The translations under genes were made by a program, and so were the position numbers. The notes beneath the pieces were generated by a model that saw nothing but the letters and a program-made list of their open reading frames with translations, was not told the origin of the DNA and made no database searches. Shown one piece after another: positions 1 through 11,277 of a DNA stretch of 64,000 nt (within the stretch, counting starts at the first letter, position 1; every line of letters starts with the position of its first letter). Origin of the DNA: Gammaproteobacteria bacterium (lineage in GTDB: Bacteria; Pseudomonadota; Gammaproteobacteria; Pseudomonadales; Pseudohongiellaceae). The stretch is taken from assembly GCA_030654835.1 (NCBI GenBank), contig JAURWS010000037.1, forward strand, positions 124,001 through 188,000. The letters are read 5' to 3'.

Positions 1-173
1 GCGGCAAGCGTCTGCTTGGTCCGCTTGGTATGAGTAGAGTACAAGTACCACAGGCGTTCGAACACCAGCGAGAATTTAAGCAACAGTAGGAAGGCGATTA
101 CCCACAGTACACTGCCTCCCCTGTCCATAAATCCTGATATAGAGTCATAAAAATCCATAAGAGCGAAATACAT
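1..173 (-). CDS. exbB: ExbB-type proton channel subunit (N-terminal 57 residues only)
   Basis: Only the first 57 codons are inside the window; the rest lies beyond the left edge. The start ATG at 171-173 follows a GGAGA ribosome site about 8 bases upstream. The visible part begins MYFALMDFYDSI and then has a hydrophobic segment (VLWVIAFLLLL, about residues 23-33) followed by FERLWYL. That is the usual beginning of a short ExbB/TolQ-family proton channel. It lies 21 bases downstream of ttpC on the same strand, which matches the order DUF3450-ttpC-exbB2-exbD2-tonB2 known from Vibrio TonB2 clusters. The expected role is to form, with ExbD, the inner-membrane motor that energises TonB-dependent outer-membrane transporters. 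The family call rests on a short stretch plus context. Confidence 0.75.
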   Translation of the reverse strand, partial: MYFALMDFYDSISGFMDRGGSVLWVIAFLLLLKFSLVFERLWYLYSTHTKRTKQTLA

Positions 174-194
174 AATGGAAATCTCCGTTAAGCC

Positions 195-1586
195 TTACGC
201 TTTGTTAGATTCTTCGGACTTTCTCGCGATAATCCCTGTTGCCTGCTCTTCCAGAATATGAGTAATGCCGTCAGCTTTACCCTTGACCCATGCGTGCATG
301 AGGATCGCGGGAATTGCAGCTACGATACCTTCTACCGTTGTCATCAATGCCATGGAAATACCGCCAGCCATGATGGTGGGGTCACCGGCACCGTATACGG
401 TGATTTGTTGGAACACCTGGATCATACCGGTTACTGTACCAAGCAGACCCATCAATGGAGCGATAGTTGAACAGATCTTGATCAGAACCAGGAAGCGCTC
501 AAGCGCTGGCGTCTCCTGCAGGATCGCCTCGCCCAGTTTCAACTCGAGCGTCTCAGTGTCAACATTCGGGTTAGCTTCAGCTACCAGCAAGACGCGGCCC
601 AGTGGGTTGTTCTTGTTGGGCTTTCCAGATTTGATCTGAGCGTTAACTTTAGCAGCAACCACAGTCAGAATCAGCGTTCGGATCAACCCGATAAGTATGG
701 CAATTGCACCAACACCAATAATCGCGAAACCGATCACGCCAGAGTTGTCACGCACTTGCTCTGCTGCAGTTGGGAAGTTCACCAGGTTGGCCATCATACT
801 GCCACCGAGCGCACCGGTAGGATCGATACCGATCTGGTAAAGGCCACTGCCTGACTGTGCATTCTCAAGAGCGCCTGCACGACCAACCACATCAGCTGAC
901 GGTTGACGCGGTAACACCTGAAGGTGGCCGATGTCGCCGCTATAGCTCAGGTAGTCGCCTTCGGCAACGGCATTGAATGAACCGATGCGGGTGATGGTAC
1001 GAGTGGTTTGATCCCCGGCTGGATCACTGACAGTACCGCTGTACTTGACAACTTTGCCGGATTCAATCAGTTCCTGCTGCATGAAGAACCAGAACCGCTC
1101 GATCTCATCAATACGAACCTGCTCGGTGTCGCTGGCCACGCGGCTGATGAAGTCATCGAGGAACTCTTCGCGACCATCATACTGAGCGCTGATCAGTGAG
1201 TCCTGGAATATGCCACGGAAGTCACCGGCAACGCCCTGGATAGTGCCGAGCAGTTCATTGAGGTCAGCACGGGCTGTACGCAGTGCTTCGCGGCGCTCGG
1301 CAATGGTCAGCTGATTAGTGTCGAATGTAACGGTAAGCTCACCATTCGTAGCATTTTCCTGCTCGATTCGGGCTTTTACCTCGTCAACAATCTGCTGCTG
1401 ATTGTTGGCTTGTTGCTGGAAGCGCTGTTCACGTTCACGATGTTCTTGAGATTGTGCAACACGATCCTGTTCAACTGCATTCAGAAGATCTGAAAGAGAT
1501 GCTGGCTGTTGTGCATAACTAAGTGAAGATACAGACAGGAGGAGGCCTGTAGCTGAAATGCTCGCAAATTTAATTATTTTTTTCAC
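195..1586 (-). CDS. ttpC: TtpC-like long MotA/TolQ/ExbB proton channel protein
   Basis: This is a 463-residue inner-membrane protein of the MotA/TolQ/ExbB family. Residues 1-25 form a signal peptide ending SYA|QQ. Residues about 35-110 are charged and glutamine-rich, probably coiled coil, followed by a periplasmic region. The C-terminal 180 residues carry three membrane segments, including IAPLMGLLGTVTGM and MTTVEGIVAAIPA, which are the conserved ExbB channel helices. The length and periplasmic extension match TtpC of Vibrio TonB2 systems rather than plain ExbB, which is about 230 residues. Its start codon overlaps the stop of the DUF3450 gene in an ATGA arrangement, and exbB follows after 21 bases, so the three genes are likely co-translated. 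The inferred role is coupling the TonB2 motor to outer-membrane receptors. Confidence 0.88.
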   Translation of the reverse strand: MKKIIKFASISATGLLLSVSSLSYAQQPASLSDLLNAVEQDRVAQSQEHREREQRFQQQANNQQQIVDEVKARIEQENATNGELTVTFDTNQLTIAERREALRTARADLNELLGTIQGVAGDFRGIFQDSLISAQYDGREEFLDDFISRVASDTEQVRIDEIERFWFFMQQELIESGKVVKYSGTVSDPAGDQTTRTITRIGSFNAVAEGDYLSYSGDIGHLQVLPRQPSADVVGRAGALENAQSGSGLYQIGIDPTGALGGSMMANLVNFPTAAEQVRDNSGVIGFAIIGVGAIAILIGLIRTLILTVVAAKVNAQIKSGKPNKNNPLGRVLLVAEANPNVDTETLELKLGEAILQETPALERFLVLIKICSTIAPLMGLLGTVTGMIQVFQQITVYGAGDPTIMAGGISMALMTTVEGIVAAIPAILMHAWVKGKADGITHILEEQATGIIARKSEESNKA

Positions 1587-2374
1587 TGTACTGACTCCGG
1601 TGCAACAATAGGAAGTTCCAGAATGGCTGGTGACGAGAGGCCGCTAGTCACACCGATGGCGCGCTGAATGGCGGTTCGGTACTGGCTAGCATCAAGGGCA
1701 ACCCAAGAGCGCGACTGCTGATCCCAAGCGCCAGTCATTGTTCTGTCCTTGGTCTGGTATACGAGAGCGACACGGCCAACGCGCATCATGTCCACATCCC
1801 TGTCAGTACCATCAACATTCAGAGTCGTAGAGTAAGTTTCGTAGGTTCGGCCATAGTTGTTCTCAACTTGATACAGAACCAGAATTTGACGGAATTTTTC
1901 TGCTACGGAAACGTCAGGGCTATCCACTGCGTCGCGAGCAAATTGCAAACGTGAACGGCGTTCTTCTACCTGGAATGGCACATCGAGCTCTACGAACTGC
2001 TCTATACTGGTCAACATCTTGTTGATCAGCATCGGCATCTCTTGAGTCACGACAGCGACGTCGGTGATTGACTGCTGAATCGTGGCGATATTTTGTTCTT
2101 GAATAGAGATCTGCTTGCGCAAACCGGCGTTCAGCACCAGCATCGCTTCAAGATTGTCGTTCTCAAGCTTGAACTCTTCGAACAGAGTGCTTGCTGAGTT
2201 CGACAGCTTGGTAACGTTTTCCTGAGATTGAGCTGCGGCCTGGTTTTGCTGATCTATGATATTCAAGGCTTGATCTATGATGCTTGTATCAACCTCAGCT
2301 GCTTGTGACGCGCCAGCTACAATCAACGAAGCGAAAGGAGCTAGAACCTTGTAATATAATCGACGGTTATTCAT
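1583..2374 (-). CDS. DUF3450 periplasmic protein of the TonB2 cluster
   Basis: This 263-residue protein has a signal peptide (about residues 1-25, ending SQA|AEV). A long glutamine- and asparagine-rich helical region follows (about 35-130) and looks like coiled coil. The C-terminal half contains the conserved-looking segment GRVALVYQTKDRT and W-x-W-type positions typical of DUF3450. In Vibrio and related bacteria a DUF3450 gene is the first gene of the TonB2-ExbB2-ExbD2-TtpC cluster, and here too it precedes ttpC with a 4-base overlap. Its biochemical function is unknown to me; a periplasmic structural partner of TtpC is the natural inference. It is the first gene of this leftward transcription unit. 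Confidence 0.82.
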   Translation of the reverse strand: MNNRRLYYKVLAPFASLIVAGASQAAEVDTSIIDQALNIIDQQNQAAAQSQENVTKLSNSASTLFEEFKLENDNLEAMLVLNAGLRKQISIQEQNIATIQQSITDVAVVTQEMPMLINKMLTSIEQFVELDVPFQVEERRSRLQFARDAVDSPDVSVAEKFRQILVLYQVENNYGRTYETYSTTLNVDGTDRDVDMMRVGRVALVYQTKDRTMTGAWDQQSRSWVALDASQYRTAIQRAIGVTSGLSSPAILELPIVAPESVQ

Positions 2375-2560
2375 GTGCCATCCTATTATGGTATTGATCT
2401 ATCTAAGTTTGCTTAGACGTCTGCGATCTTCTGCAAAGTGCAAACCCGACAACTTGTGTTTTAGTGAAACAAATCCTGTTTTTTTTTCGCTCAGGTCCCC
2501 CGACAATCTGTTTCCAAACCTGCCCGCAGTTTCCCAGCTATGCAAGTTCTTCAACTTGTG

Positions 2561-2605
2561 GTTACCAATCTTCCCAAAAAAAACAAATGTGGGTTTTCTG
2601 GTAAC
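2561..2605. repeat. Symmetrical inverted repeat GTTACCA...TGGTAAC
   Basis: The outer arms GTTACCA (2561-2567) and TGGTAAC (2599-2605) are perfect complements. An inner pair CCCA (2573-2576) and TGGG (2590-2593) is placed symmetrically, with 5-base internal loops on each side. It lies about 190 bases upstream of the DUF3450 start, so it could be an operator or part of a leader structure. It has no U-tract that would make it a clear terminator. Confidence 0.4.
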
Positions 2606-2637
2606 TATTGTCGAAAAAATTGTCATTTATTACGCAA

Positions 2638-2660
2638 AATTCGGCTTTCCGTGCCGAATT
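2638..2660 (-). terminator. Candidate terminator hairpin after the sdh-suc operon
   Basis: AATTCGGC and GCCGAATT form a perfect 8-bp stem with a 7-base loop. On the minus strand the stem runs into TTTTGC, which is a short U-tract. It lies about 100 bases beyond the sucD stop, in the right place to end the operon, but the tract is short, so this is tentative. Confidence 0.4.
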
Positions 2661-2763
2661 CTGAAGCAAGCCTATCACAGTACGTCCGTTTTTTAGAACC
2701 TTTTAACGCATAAAATTTAACGAGAAAGGCCTCAGATTCGACTGACAGAGATCATCCCAAGAA

Positions 2764-3636
2764 CTACCAGCCTGTGATTTCCTTGATGCCGTTTCCGATA
2801 TCGGCAAGACTGCGGACGGTCTTCACTCCCGCATCCTGCAAGGCTGCAAATTTTTCAGCAGCAGTCCCCTTACCGCCAGAAATAATTGCTCCCGCGTGTC
2901 CCATACGTTTGCCGGCAGGAGCGGTGACTCCTGCAATGTAGGAGACAACGGGCTTGCGGACATTGGCTTTAATATAAGCAGCAGCCTCCTCTTCGGCCGT
3001 ACCGCCAATCTCACCGATCATGACGATGGCTTCAGTTTGTTCATCCTTTTCAAACAAGGCCAGAATGTCGATGAAGTTGGAGCCAGGAATAGGGTCTCCT
3101 CCAATACCTACACATGACGACTGCCCAAAGCCAAAATCGGTAGTCTGTTTCACGGCTTCATATGTCAAAGTGCCTGAACGTGAAACGATCCCCACCCGGC
3201 CCTGTTTGTGAATGTTGCCTGGCATAATTCCAATCTTGGATTCGCCGGGGGTGATAACGCCTGGGCAGTTCGGTCCTATCAGACGTACGCCCAACTCGTC
3301 GCACTTCACCTTCACATCAAGCATGTCCAATGTTGGAATACCTTCTGTTATGCAAACAATAAGCTTGATGCCTGCAAATGCGGCCTCAAGGATGGAATCT
3401 TTGCAGAACGGAGCGGGAACGTAGATGACAGATGCTTCTGCACCTGTATCACGGATCGCATCTTTTACTGTATTGAACACGGGTAGACCAAGATGTATCT
3501 GGCCACCCTTTCCGGGGGTCACGCCGCCAACCATTCTTGTACCATATTGAATGGCCTGCTCTGAGTGAAATGTGCCTTGAGATCCCGTGAATCCCTGGCA
3601 AATAACTCGGGTGTTTTTACTCAGCAATATACTCAT
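2764..3636 (-). CDS. sucD: Succinyl-CoA synthetase, alpha subunit
   Basis: This 290-residue enzyme, with SucC, interconverts succinyl-CoA and succinate with formation of ATP or GTP in the TCA cycle. The N-terminal CoA-binding Rossmann fold starts at residue 1 with [16 protein letters not shown]. The phosphorylated active-site histidine is His247 in the conserved GHAGAI segment. Length equals the usual bacterial SucD (about 290). It is the last gene of the nine-gene operon and overlaps the sucC stop by 4 bases (ATGA), as expected for subunits made in equal amounts. Confidence 0.97.
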   Translation of the reverse strand: MSILLSKNTRVICQGFTGSQGTFHSEQAIQYGTRMVGGVTPGKGGQIHLGLPVFNTVKDAIRDTGAEASVIYVPAPFCKDSILEAAFAGIKLIVCITEGIPTLDMLDVKVKCDELGVRLIGPNCPGVITPGESKIGIMPGNIHKQGRVGIVSRSGTLTYEAVKQTTDFGFGQSSCVGIGGDPIPGSNFIDILALFEKDEQTEAIVMIGEIGGTAEEEAAAYIKANVRKPVVSYIAGVTAPAGKRMGHAGAIISGGKGTAAEKFAALQDAGVKTVRSLADIGNGIKEITGW

Positions 3637-4802
3637 TTCACGCCCCTTGCAGCTGCGACTACTTTTTCTGCCGCATCCGTCAGGCTGCTTGCAGCGATAA
3701 TGTTCAATCCGCTGTCGCCCAGAACCTTGCGACCCAATTCTGCGTTGTTACCTTCCAGTCTAACGACCACCGGCACTGTCACGCCCACTTCGGCAACGGC
3801 ACCGATGATACCCTCTGCGATCATGTCGCAACGCACGATGCCACCAAAGATATTGATAAGCACAGCCTGTACATTGCTGTCAGAGAGAATGATCTTGAAA
3901 GCCTCTGTAACTCGTTCCTTGGTTGCGCCTCCACCAACATCCAGGAAATTGGCCGGCTTGCCACCGTGCAACTGCACGATATCCATGGTGCCCATCGCAA
4001 GTCCGGCTCCGTTCACCATGCAGCCGATATTGCCGTCCAATGCAACGTAATTGAGTTCCCACTTTGCTGCACGAGCTTCGCGTTCATCATCCTGGCTTGG
4101 GTCATGCATCGCGCGCAACTTTGGTTGCCTGTACATGGCGTTGCCATCAATAGTGATTTTGCCGTCCAGACAATGCAGATTGCCCTCGCTGGTGATGACC
4201 AAAGGATTAATTTCGAGTAATGCTAGATCTAGGTCTGCAAACAGCTTGGCTAATCCGAGGAATAAATTGGTAAATTGTTTGACCTGCAGATCATTCAAGC
4301 CAAGTTGGAAGGCCAACTCGCGAGCCTGGAACGGCTGCGCTCCGCACAGCGGATCGATTGTGGCTTTGATAATTTTCTCTGGCGTTTCTTCTGCGACTTT
4401 TTCAATCTCTACGCCACCTTCGGTAGATGCCATGAAAACTATGCGACGGGAAGATCGATCGATAACGGCGCCGAGATACAATTCCTGGGCTATATCTGTG
4501 CAGGTTTCCACCAGAATTTTACTGACAGGCTGTCCGTTGGCATCTGTCTGATACGTCACCAGATTCTTGCCGAGCCACTTTTCAGCGAATGCCCGGATTT
4601 CCTCTTTGCTTGAAACCAGTTTAACGCCGCCGGCTTTGCCTCGGCCGCCAGCATGTACCTGTGCCTTCACTACCCATTTGTCACCACCCAGCTTGTCTGC
4701 TGCGGCTGTAGCATCCTCTGGGGTATCCACGGCGTAGCCTGTCGAGACTGGCAACCCGTATTCAGCAAACAACTGCTTTGCCTGATATTCGTGTAAATTC
4801 AT
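3633..4802 (-). CDS. sucC: Succinyl-CoA synthetase, beta subunit
   Basis: This 389-residue protein is the nucleotide-binding partner of SucD. It begins [20 protein letters not shown], the typical start of the family. It has an ATP-grasp domain over about residues 1-240, with the glycine-rich loop [13 protein letters not shown] near 50-62. The C-terminal CoA-ligase domain includes [10 protein letters not shown] and [10 protein letters not shown]. Length is standard (E. coli 388). It lies 52 bases after lpdA and overlaps sucD, placing it in the sdh-suc operon. Confidence 0.97.
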   Translation of the reverse strand: MNLHEYQAKQLFAEYGLPVSTGYAVDTPEDATAAADKLGGDKWVVKAQVHAGGRGKAGGVKLVSSKEEIRAFAEKWLGKNLVTYQTDANGQPVSKILVETCTDIAQELYLGAVIDRSSRRIVFMASTEGGVEIEKVAEETPEKIIKATIDPLCGAQPFQARELAFQLGLNDLQVKQFTNLFLGLAKLFADLDLALLEINPLVITSEGNLHCLDGKITIDGNAMYRQPKLRAMHDPSQDDEREARAAKWELNYVALDGNIGCMVNGAGLAMGTMDIVQLHGGKPANFLDVGGGATKERVTEAFKIILSDSNVQAVLINIFGGIVRCDMIAEGIIGAVAEVGVTVPVVVRLEGNNAELGRKVLGDSGLNIIAASSLTDAAEKVVAAARGVK

Positions 4803-4854
4803 ACTGCATCCTCGTGCATCTTAAATAAGTAGCTTGATTGAAGCGGTTGATTGC

Positions 4855-7549
<2,695 letters not shown>

Positions 7550-7579
7550 GATATTTTCCCTTAGCTACGTTTTCGGTAT

Positions 7580-10420
7580 TTAGTCGACAAGCTGCAAAGC
7601 CTGATCTATAAAAAGTCGCTGTTGTTCAAGGTGCAGTGCAGGATACCCGGCTGCCGCAGCAGCAGAGGCCTCTCTACCAGCATAGTTTAGTTTGACGTTT
7701 GTATTGAGCTCTTGAGAAACCCTGCGCATGTGGTGCTGACTTGAATACCATGCTCCTTGATTCATTGGCTCTTCCTGGCACCATACAACTTCGTTGAAGT
7801 TGCCGTACAAGCTCATAGCCTGACGCAAATCATCAGAGGGGAACGGATAGAGTTGTTCCAGGCGGATAATTGCAATGTTGTCGATACCACGTGCTCTGCG
7901 TTCCTGCCGAAGGTCGTAGTAAACTTTCCCGCTGCACAAAACGATGCGCGTAACTTTGCTGGCGGGTAGCGAATCGGTTTCGCCAATTACTACCTGGAAT
8001 GTACCTTCTGATAGCTCTTCAAGTGTTGAAGTGGTTTCCTTGTGGCGCAAGAGACTCTTAGGCGACATCACTATGAGAGGCTTCCTAAGTGGACTAAGCA
8101 CTTGACGCCGCAGCATATGGAAGACCTGCGCTGATGTGGTAGGTAAGCAAACCTGAATGTTTTGCTCGGCGCATAACTGCAGGAAGCGCTCAAGCCTGGC
8201 TGAGGAGTGCTCTGGCCCCTGCCCTTCATAACCGTGCGGAAGCAGCATCGTCAGACCGCAAAGTCGTTGCCACTTGTGCTCGCCACTGGTGATGAACTGG
8301 TCGATGACGACTTGAGCTGAGTTGGCGAAATCTCCAAATTGAGCCTCCCAGACTACCAATGCATTTGGAGTCGTGGTGGCGTAACCATACTCAAATGCAA
8401 GAACGGCCACTTCTGAAAGAAGTGAGTCGTAGATTGAAAAGGTTCGCTGATCAGATGATATTGATTTCAGTGGAATGTATTCGCTACCGTTTTCCTGATC
8501 ATGAAGTACTGCGTGTCGATGAGAGAAAGTCCCTCTGCCGACGTCCTGACCGGTAATGCGAACTTTGTTGCCGGTTGTTAGAATGCTCGCATACGCCAAT
8601 GTTTCGGCGAAGCCCCAATCTACAGGTTTCTCCCCGGCGGCCATAAGCGCTCTATCGTCATTGATCTTCTGCACTTGTTTTTGCAGATTGAAATTTGCAG
8701 GAATTGATACGAGTTTTCGCGCCAACGCCTTGAGCGTCTCGAGTTTGATTGTGGTGTTGTAATGAGGACTCCATTCATGTCCCAAATAGGGATTCCAGTC
8801 CACGAACAACTCAATTGACGGCTCTTTTACCAGTGACTTGACGACATGTGAGCCTGTGTCTAGTGCTTTGCGATAGGATGAATTCAGGTATTCCGCTTCC
8901 TCTTCAGTCAGCACAGACTCTGAAATCAACTTTTCAGCATACAAGGCTCTGGTTGTCTTTTGCTGCCTGATTTGGTTATACATCAACGGCTGAGTGCTGG
9001 AGGGCTCATCTGTCTCGTTGTGGCCGCGGCGGCGATAGCAAACCAAGTCAATGACCACGTCTTTTTTGAACTCATACCGGAAGTCCAATGCGAGCTGGGT
9101 GACAAACAATACTGCTTCTGGATCGTCACCATTAACATGGAATATTGGAGCCTGAACCATTTTCGCAACGTCGGTACAGTATTCGGAAGAACGTGCATCA
9201 TCTTGGCGGTGCGTAGTGAAACCTACTTGATTGTTCACTATGATGTGGACAGTGCCGCCTGTTGAATAAGCCCGGGTCTTCGACATCTGGAAGGTTTCCA
9301 TTACGACGCCCTGACCGGCGAACGCAGCATCCCCATGAATGATCAATGGGATGACCGCGTTGCCGTGATGGTCCTGTCGTCGATCCTGGCGAGCCCTTAC
9401 GGATCCTTCTACCACAGGAGAAACAATTTCCAGATGTGAAGGGTTGAATGCCATGGCCAGATGTACTTCTCCGCCCGGCGTCATCACGTTTGAGGAAAAA
9501 CCCTGGTGATACTTAACGTCCCCTGAACTCTTGTAAGTAGCACGCCCTTCGAATTCACTGAACAAATCTGAAGGATTTTTACCGAGAGTGTTTACAAGAA
9601 CATTAAGTCGACCTCTGTGGGCCATCCCTATTACAACTTCCTTAACACCATAACTTCCAGAGCGCTGGATTAGTTCATCAATCAGAGGGATAAGCGACTC
9701 GCCGCCCTCTAAACCGAATCGTTTGGTGCCTGGATATTTGGAGTCGAGGTGCTTCTCAAGACCTTCGGCAGCACTGAGTCTTTCCAGCAAGTGTCGCTGT
9801 ACTTCAGGGCCGAAATCAGGGTTTCCGTGTTTGCTTTCTATGCGTTTCTGGATCCATTGTTTTTCAGCCAAATTCACAATGTGCATGAATTCATAACCAA
9901 TCGATCCGCAATATATGCGCTCAAGAAGGTCTGTGATTTCTCGAAGAGGAGCCTTATCCTTCTTTATGAAGAGTGAACCCGTTTGAAAAACAGTAGAATT
10001 ATCGGCTGGAGAGAGACCGTGAAAATCAAGCTGCAAATCCGGAATATGCTCCCTTCGCATCAGATTCAATGGGTCAAGTTTTGCCTTCTGGTGCCCGCGC
10101 ACTCGATATGAACTAATCAAGTGAAGCACTCGAACCTGTTTATTCTCATGCTCGGAATTTACCACTGCATCGTTTGTCAGCAGCGGGTTAAAACGACTCG
10201 TTTTGCCGAGTCTTTTGAAATATTCCTGTATCTCCAAATGAGAAATATCCGACGTATTGGAGTCGGATACTTTGGGAAGATTCTGGAAAAAAATTCGCCA
10301 TTCCTGCGAAACCTGTTCGGGATCCTTGAGGAACTGGTCGTACAATTGTTCAACGTATGAAGCATTACCGCCTGATAAATGCCCCGTACTCCACATCAAC
10401 TCCATAATGCTGTCATGCAT
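7580..10420 (-). CDS. sucA: 2-Oxoglutarate dehydrogenase E1 component
   Basis: This 946-residue thiamine-diphosphate enzyme decarboxylates 2-oxoglutarate and passes the succinyl group to SucB. The N-terminal E2-binding segment begins with MWSTGHLSGGNASYVEQLYD. GMAHRGRLN is at residues 265-273 and the ThDP-binding GDAAFAGQG at 363-371. The C-terminal transketolase-like half contains HGYEGQGPEHSSARLERFL. The length is slightly above E. coli SucA (933). It follows sdhB after a 93-base gap, the largest in the operon, so an internal promoter is possible, but none is obvious. Confidence 0.97.
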   Translation of the reverse strand: MHDSIMELMWSTGHLSGGNASYVEQLYDQFLKDPEQVSQEWRIFFQNLPKVSDSNTSDISHLEIQEYFKRLGKTSRFNPLLTNDAVVNSEHENKQVRVLHLISSYRVRGHQKAKLDPLNLMRREHIPDLQLDFHGLSPADNSTVFQTGSLFIKKDKAPLREITDLLERIYCGSIGYEFMHIVNLAEKQWIQKRIESKHGNPDFGPEVQRHLLERLSAAEGLEKHLDSKYPGTKRFGLEGGESLIPLIDELIQRSGSYGVKEVVIGMAHRGRLNVLVNTLGKNPSDLFSEFEGRATYKSSGDVKYHQGFSSNVMTPGGEVHLAMAFNPSHLEIVSPVVEGSVRARQDRRQDHHGNAVIPLIIHGDAAFAGQGVVMETFQMSKTRAYSTGGTVHIIVNNQVGFTTHRQDDARSSEYCTDVAKMVQAPIFHVNGDDPEAVLFVTQLALDFRYEFKKDVVIDLVCYRRRGHNETDEPSSTQPLMYNQIRQQKTTRALYAEKLISESVLTEEEAEYLNSSYRKALDTGSHVVKSLVKEPSIELFVDWNPYLGHEWSPHYNTTIKLETLKALARKLVSIPANFNLQKQVQKINDDRALMAAGEKPVDWGFAETLAYASILTTGNKVRITGQDVGRGTFSHRHAVLHDQENGSEYIPLKSISSDQRTFSIYDSLLSEVAVLAFEYGYATTTPNALVVWEAQFGDFANSAQVVIDQFITSGEHKWQRLCGLTMLLPHGYEGQGPEHSSARLERFLQLCAEQNIQVCLPTTSAQVFHMLRRQVLSPLRKPLIVMSPKSLLRHKETTSTLEELSEGTFQVVIGETDSLPASKVTRIVLCSGKVYYDLRQERRARGIDNIAIIRLEQLYPFPSDDLRQAMSLYGNFNEVVWCQEEPMNQGAWYSSQHHMRRVSQELNTNVKLNYAGREASAAAAAGYPALHLEQQRLFIDQALQLVD

Positions 10421-10513
10421 CTGTATATTTCCCGAGTAATTGAGGACGCTGTAGATTACTAATCAAGAAAACGCAGTTATCGCAGGCTCATTCCTCATAA
10501 ACGAATTTTTGTT

Positions 10514-11221
10514 TCAGGTGGCGCGCTGTAGAAGCATTGAACGAATATGTCCAATCGCACGCGTAGGATTCAATCCTTTCGGGCATACGGCGACACAGTT
10601 CATGATTCCGCGGCACCTGAATACGCTGAATGGATCCTCAAGATTTGCGAGACGTTCATTAATTGCAGTATCCCTGCTGTCGGCCAGGAATCTATATGCT
10701 TGCAACAGTCCTGCAGGACCGATGAATTTTTCAGGATTCCACCAAAAAGAAGGACAGTTAGTGCTGCAGCACGCGCACAAAATGCATTCATAAAGGCCAT
10801 CGAGTTTTTCACGATCTTCGGGCGATTGAAGTCGTTCGATCGCGGGTGCTGGAGTGTTGTTGATCAAGAAGGGCTGGATCTTCTCAAACTGCTTATAGAA
10901 GACAGTCATATCCACAACCAGATCGCGCACCACTGGCAGACCGGGAAGTGGTCGTATTACCAACTTGCCGCCCGATTTCACCACACTGGATACCGGTGTG
11001 ATGCATGCCAGTCCGTTCGTCCCGTTGATATTCATACCATCGGATCCGCAAACGCCTTCTCTACAGGAGCGTCGATACGTGATGGAAGGATCCTTGCGCT
11101 TCAGCAACTCAAGTACATCCAGAACCATGAGATCTTTCCCTGCTGGAATCTCGACTTCATGGTCTTGCATGCTGGGCTTTGCATCAGTTTCTGGATTATA
11201 GCGATATAAGCTTACTAACAC
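10514..11221 (-). CDS. sdhB: Succinate dehydrogenase iron-sulfur subunit
   Basis: This 235-residue subunit carries electrons from SdhA to ubiquinone. The [2Fe-2S] ligands are Cys53, Cys58 and Cys73 (with Asp61) in CREGVCGSDGM and the following NGLAC. The [4Fe-4S] and [3Fe-4S] clusters are bound by CILCACCSTNCPS and CRGIMNCVAVCPKGLNP. The length is close to E. coli SdhB (238). It follows sdhA by 56 bases in the same operon and works at the cytoplasmic face of the inner membrane. Confidence 0.97.
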   Translation of the reverse strand: MLVSLYRYNPETDAKPSMQDHEVEIPAGKDLMVLDVLELLKRKDPSITYRRSCREGVCGSDGMNINGTNGLACITPVSSVVKSGGKLVIRPLPGLPVVRDLVVDMTVFYKQFEKIQPFLINNTPAPAIERLQSPEDREKLDGLYECILCACCSTNCPSFWWNPEKFIGPAGLLQAYRFLADSRDTAINERLANLEDPFSVFRCRGIMNCVAVCPKGLNPTRAIGHIRSMLLQRAT

Positions 11222-11277
11222 GTTATCTCTACCTTTTCCTGAACTAAGTTCAAGTAGTCAATGCTGTTCGAGGTGAA

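Larger units (their letters stand above)
2375..2763. other. Gene-free stretch between sucD and the DUF3450 gene
   Basis: This 389-base AT-rich stretch holds no supported gene. It separates two leftward transcription units, so it should contain the end of the sdh-suc transcript and the promoter and leader of the TonB2 cluster. It holds two inverted repeats, listed separately at 2561-2605 and 2638-2660, and a short CAAGTT/AACTTG repeat at 2543-2558. I looked for a Fur-like box because TonB clusters are often iron-regulated and did not find a convincing one. Confidence 0.6.

Noticed and set aside
2375-2763. Fur box before the TonB2 cluster
   Set aside because: No stretch resembles the GATAATGATAATCATTATC-type consensus well enough.
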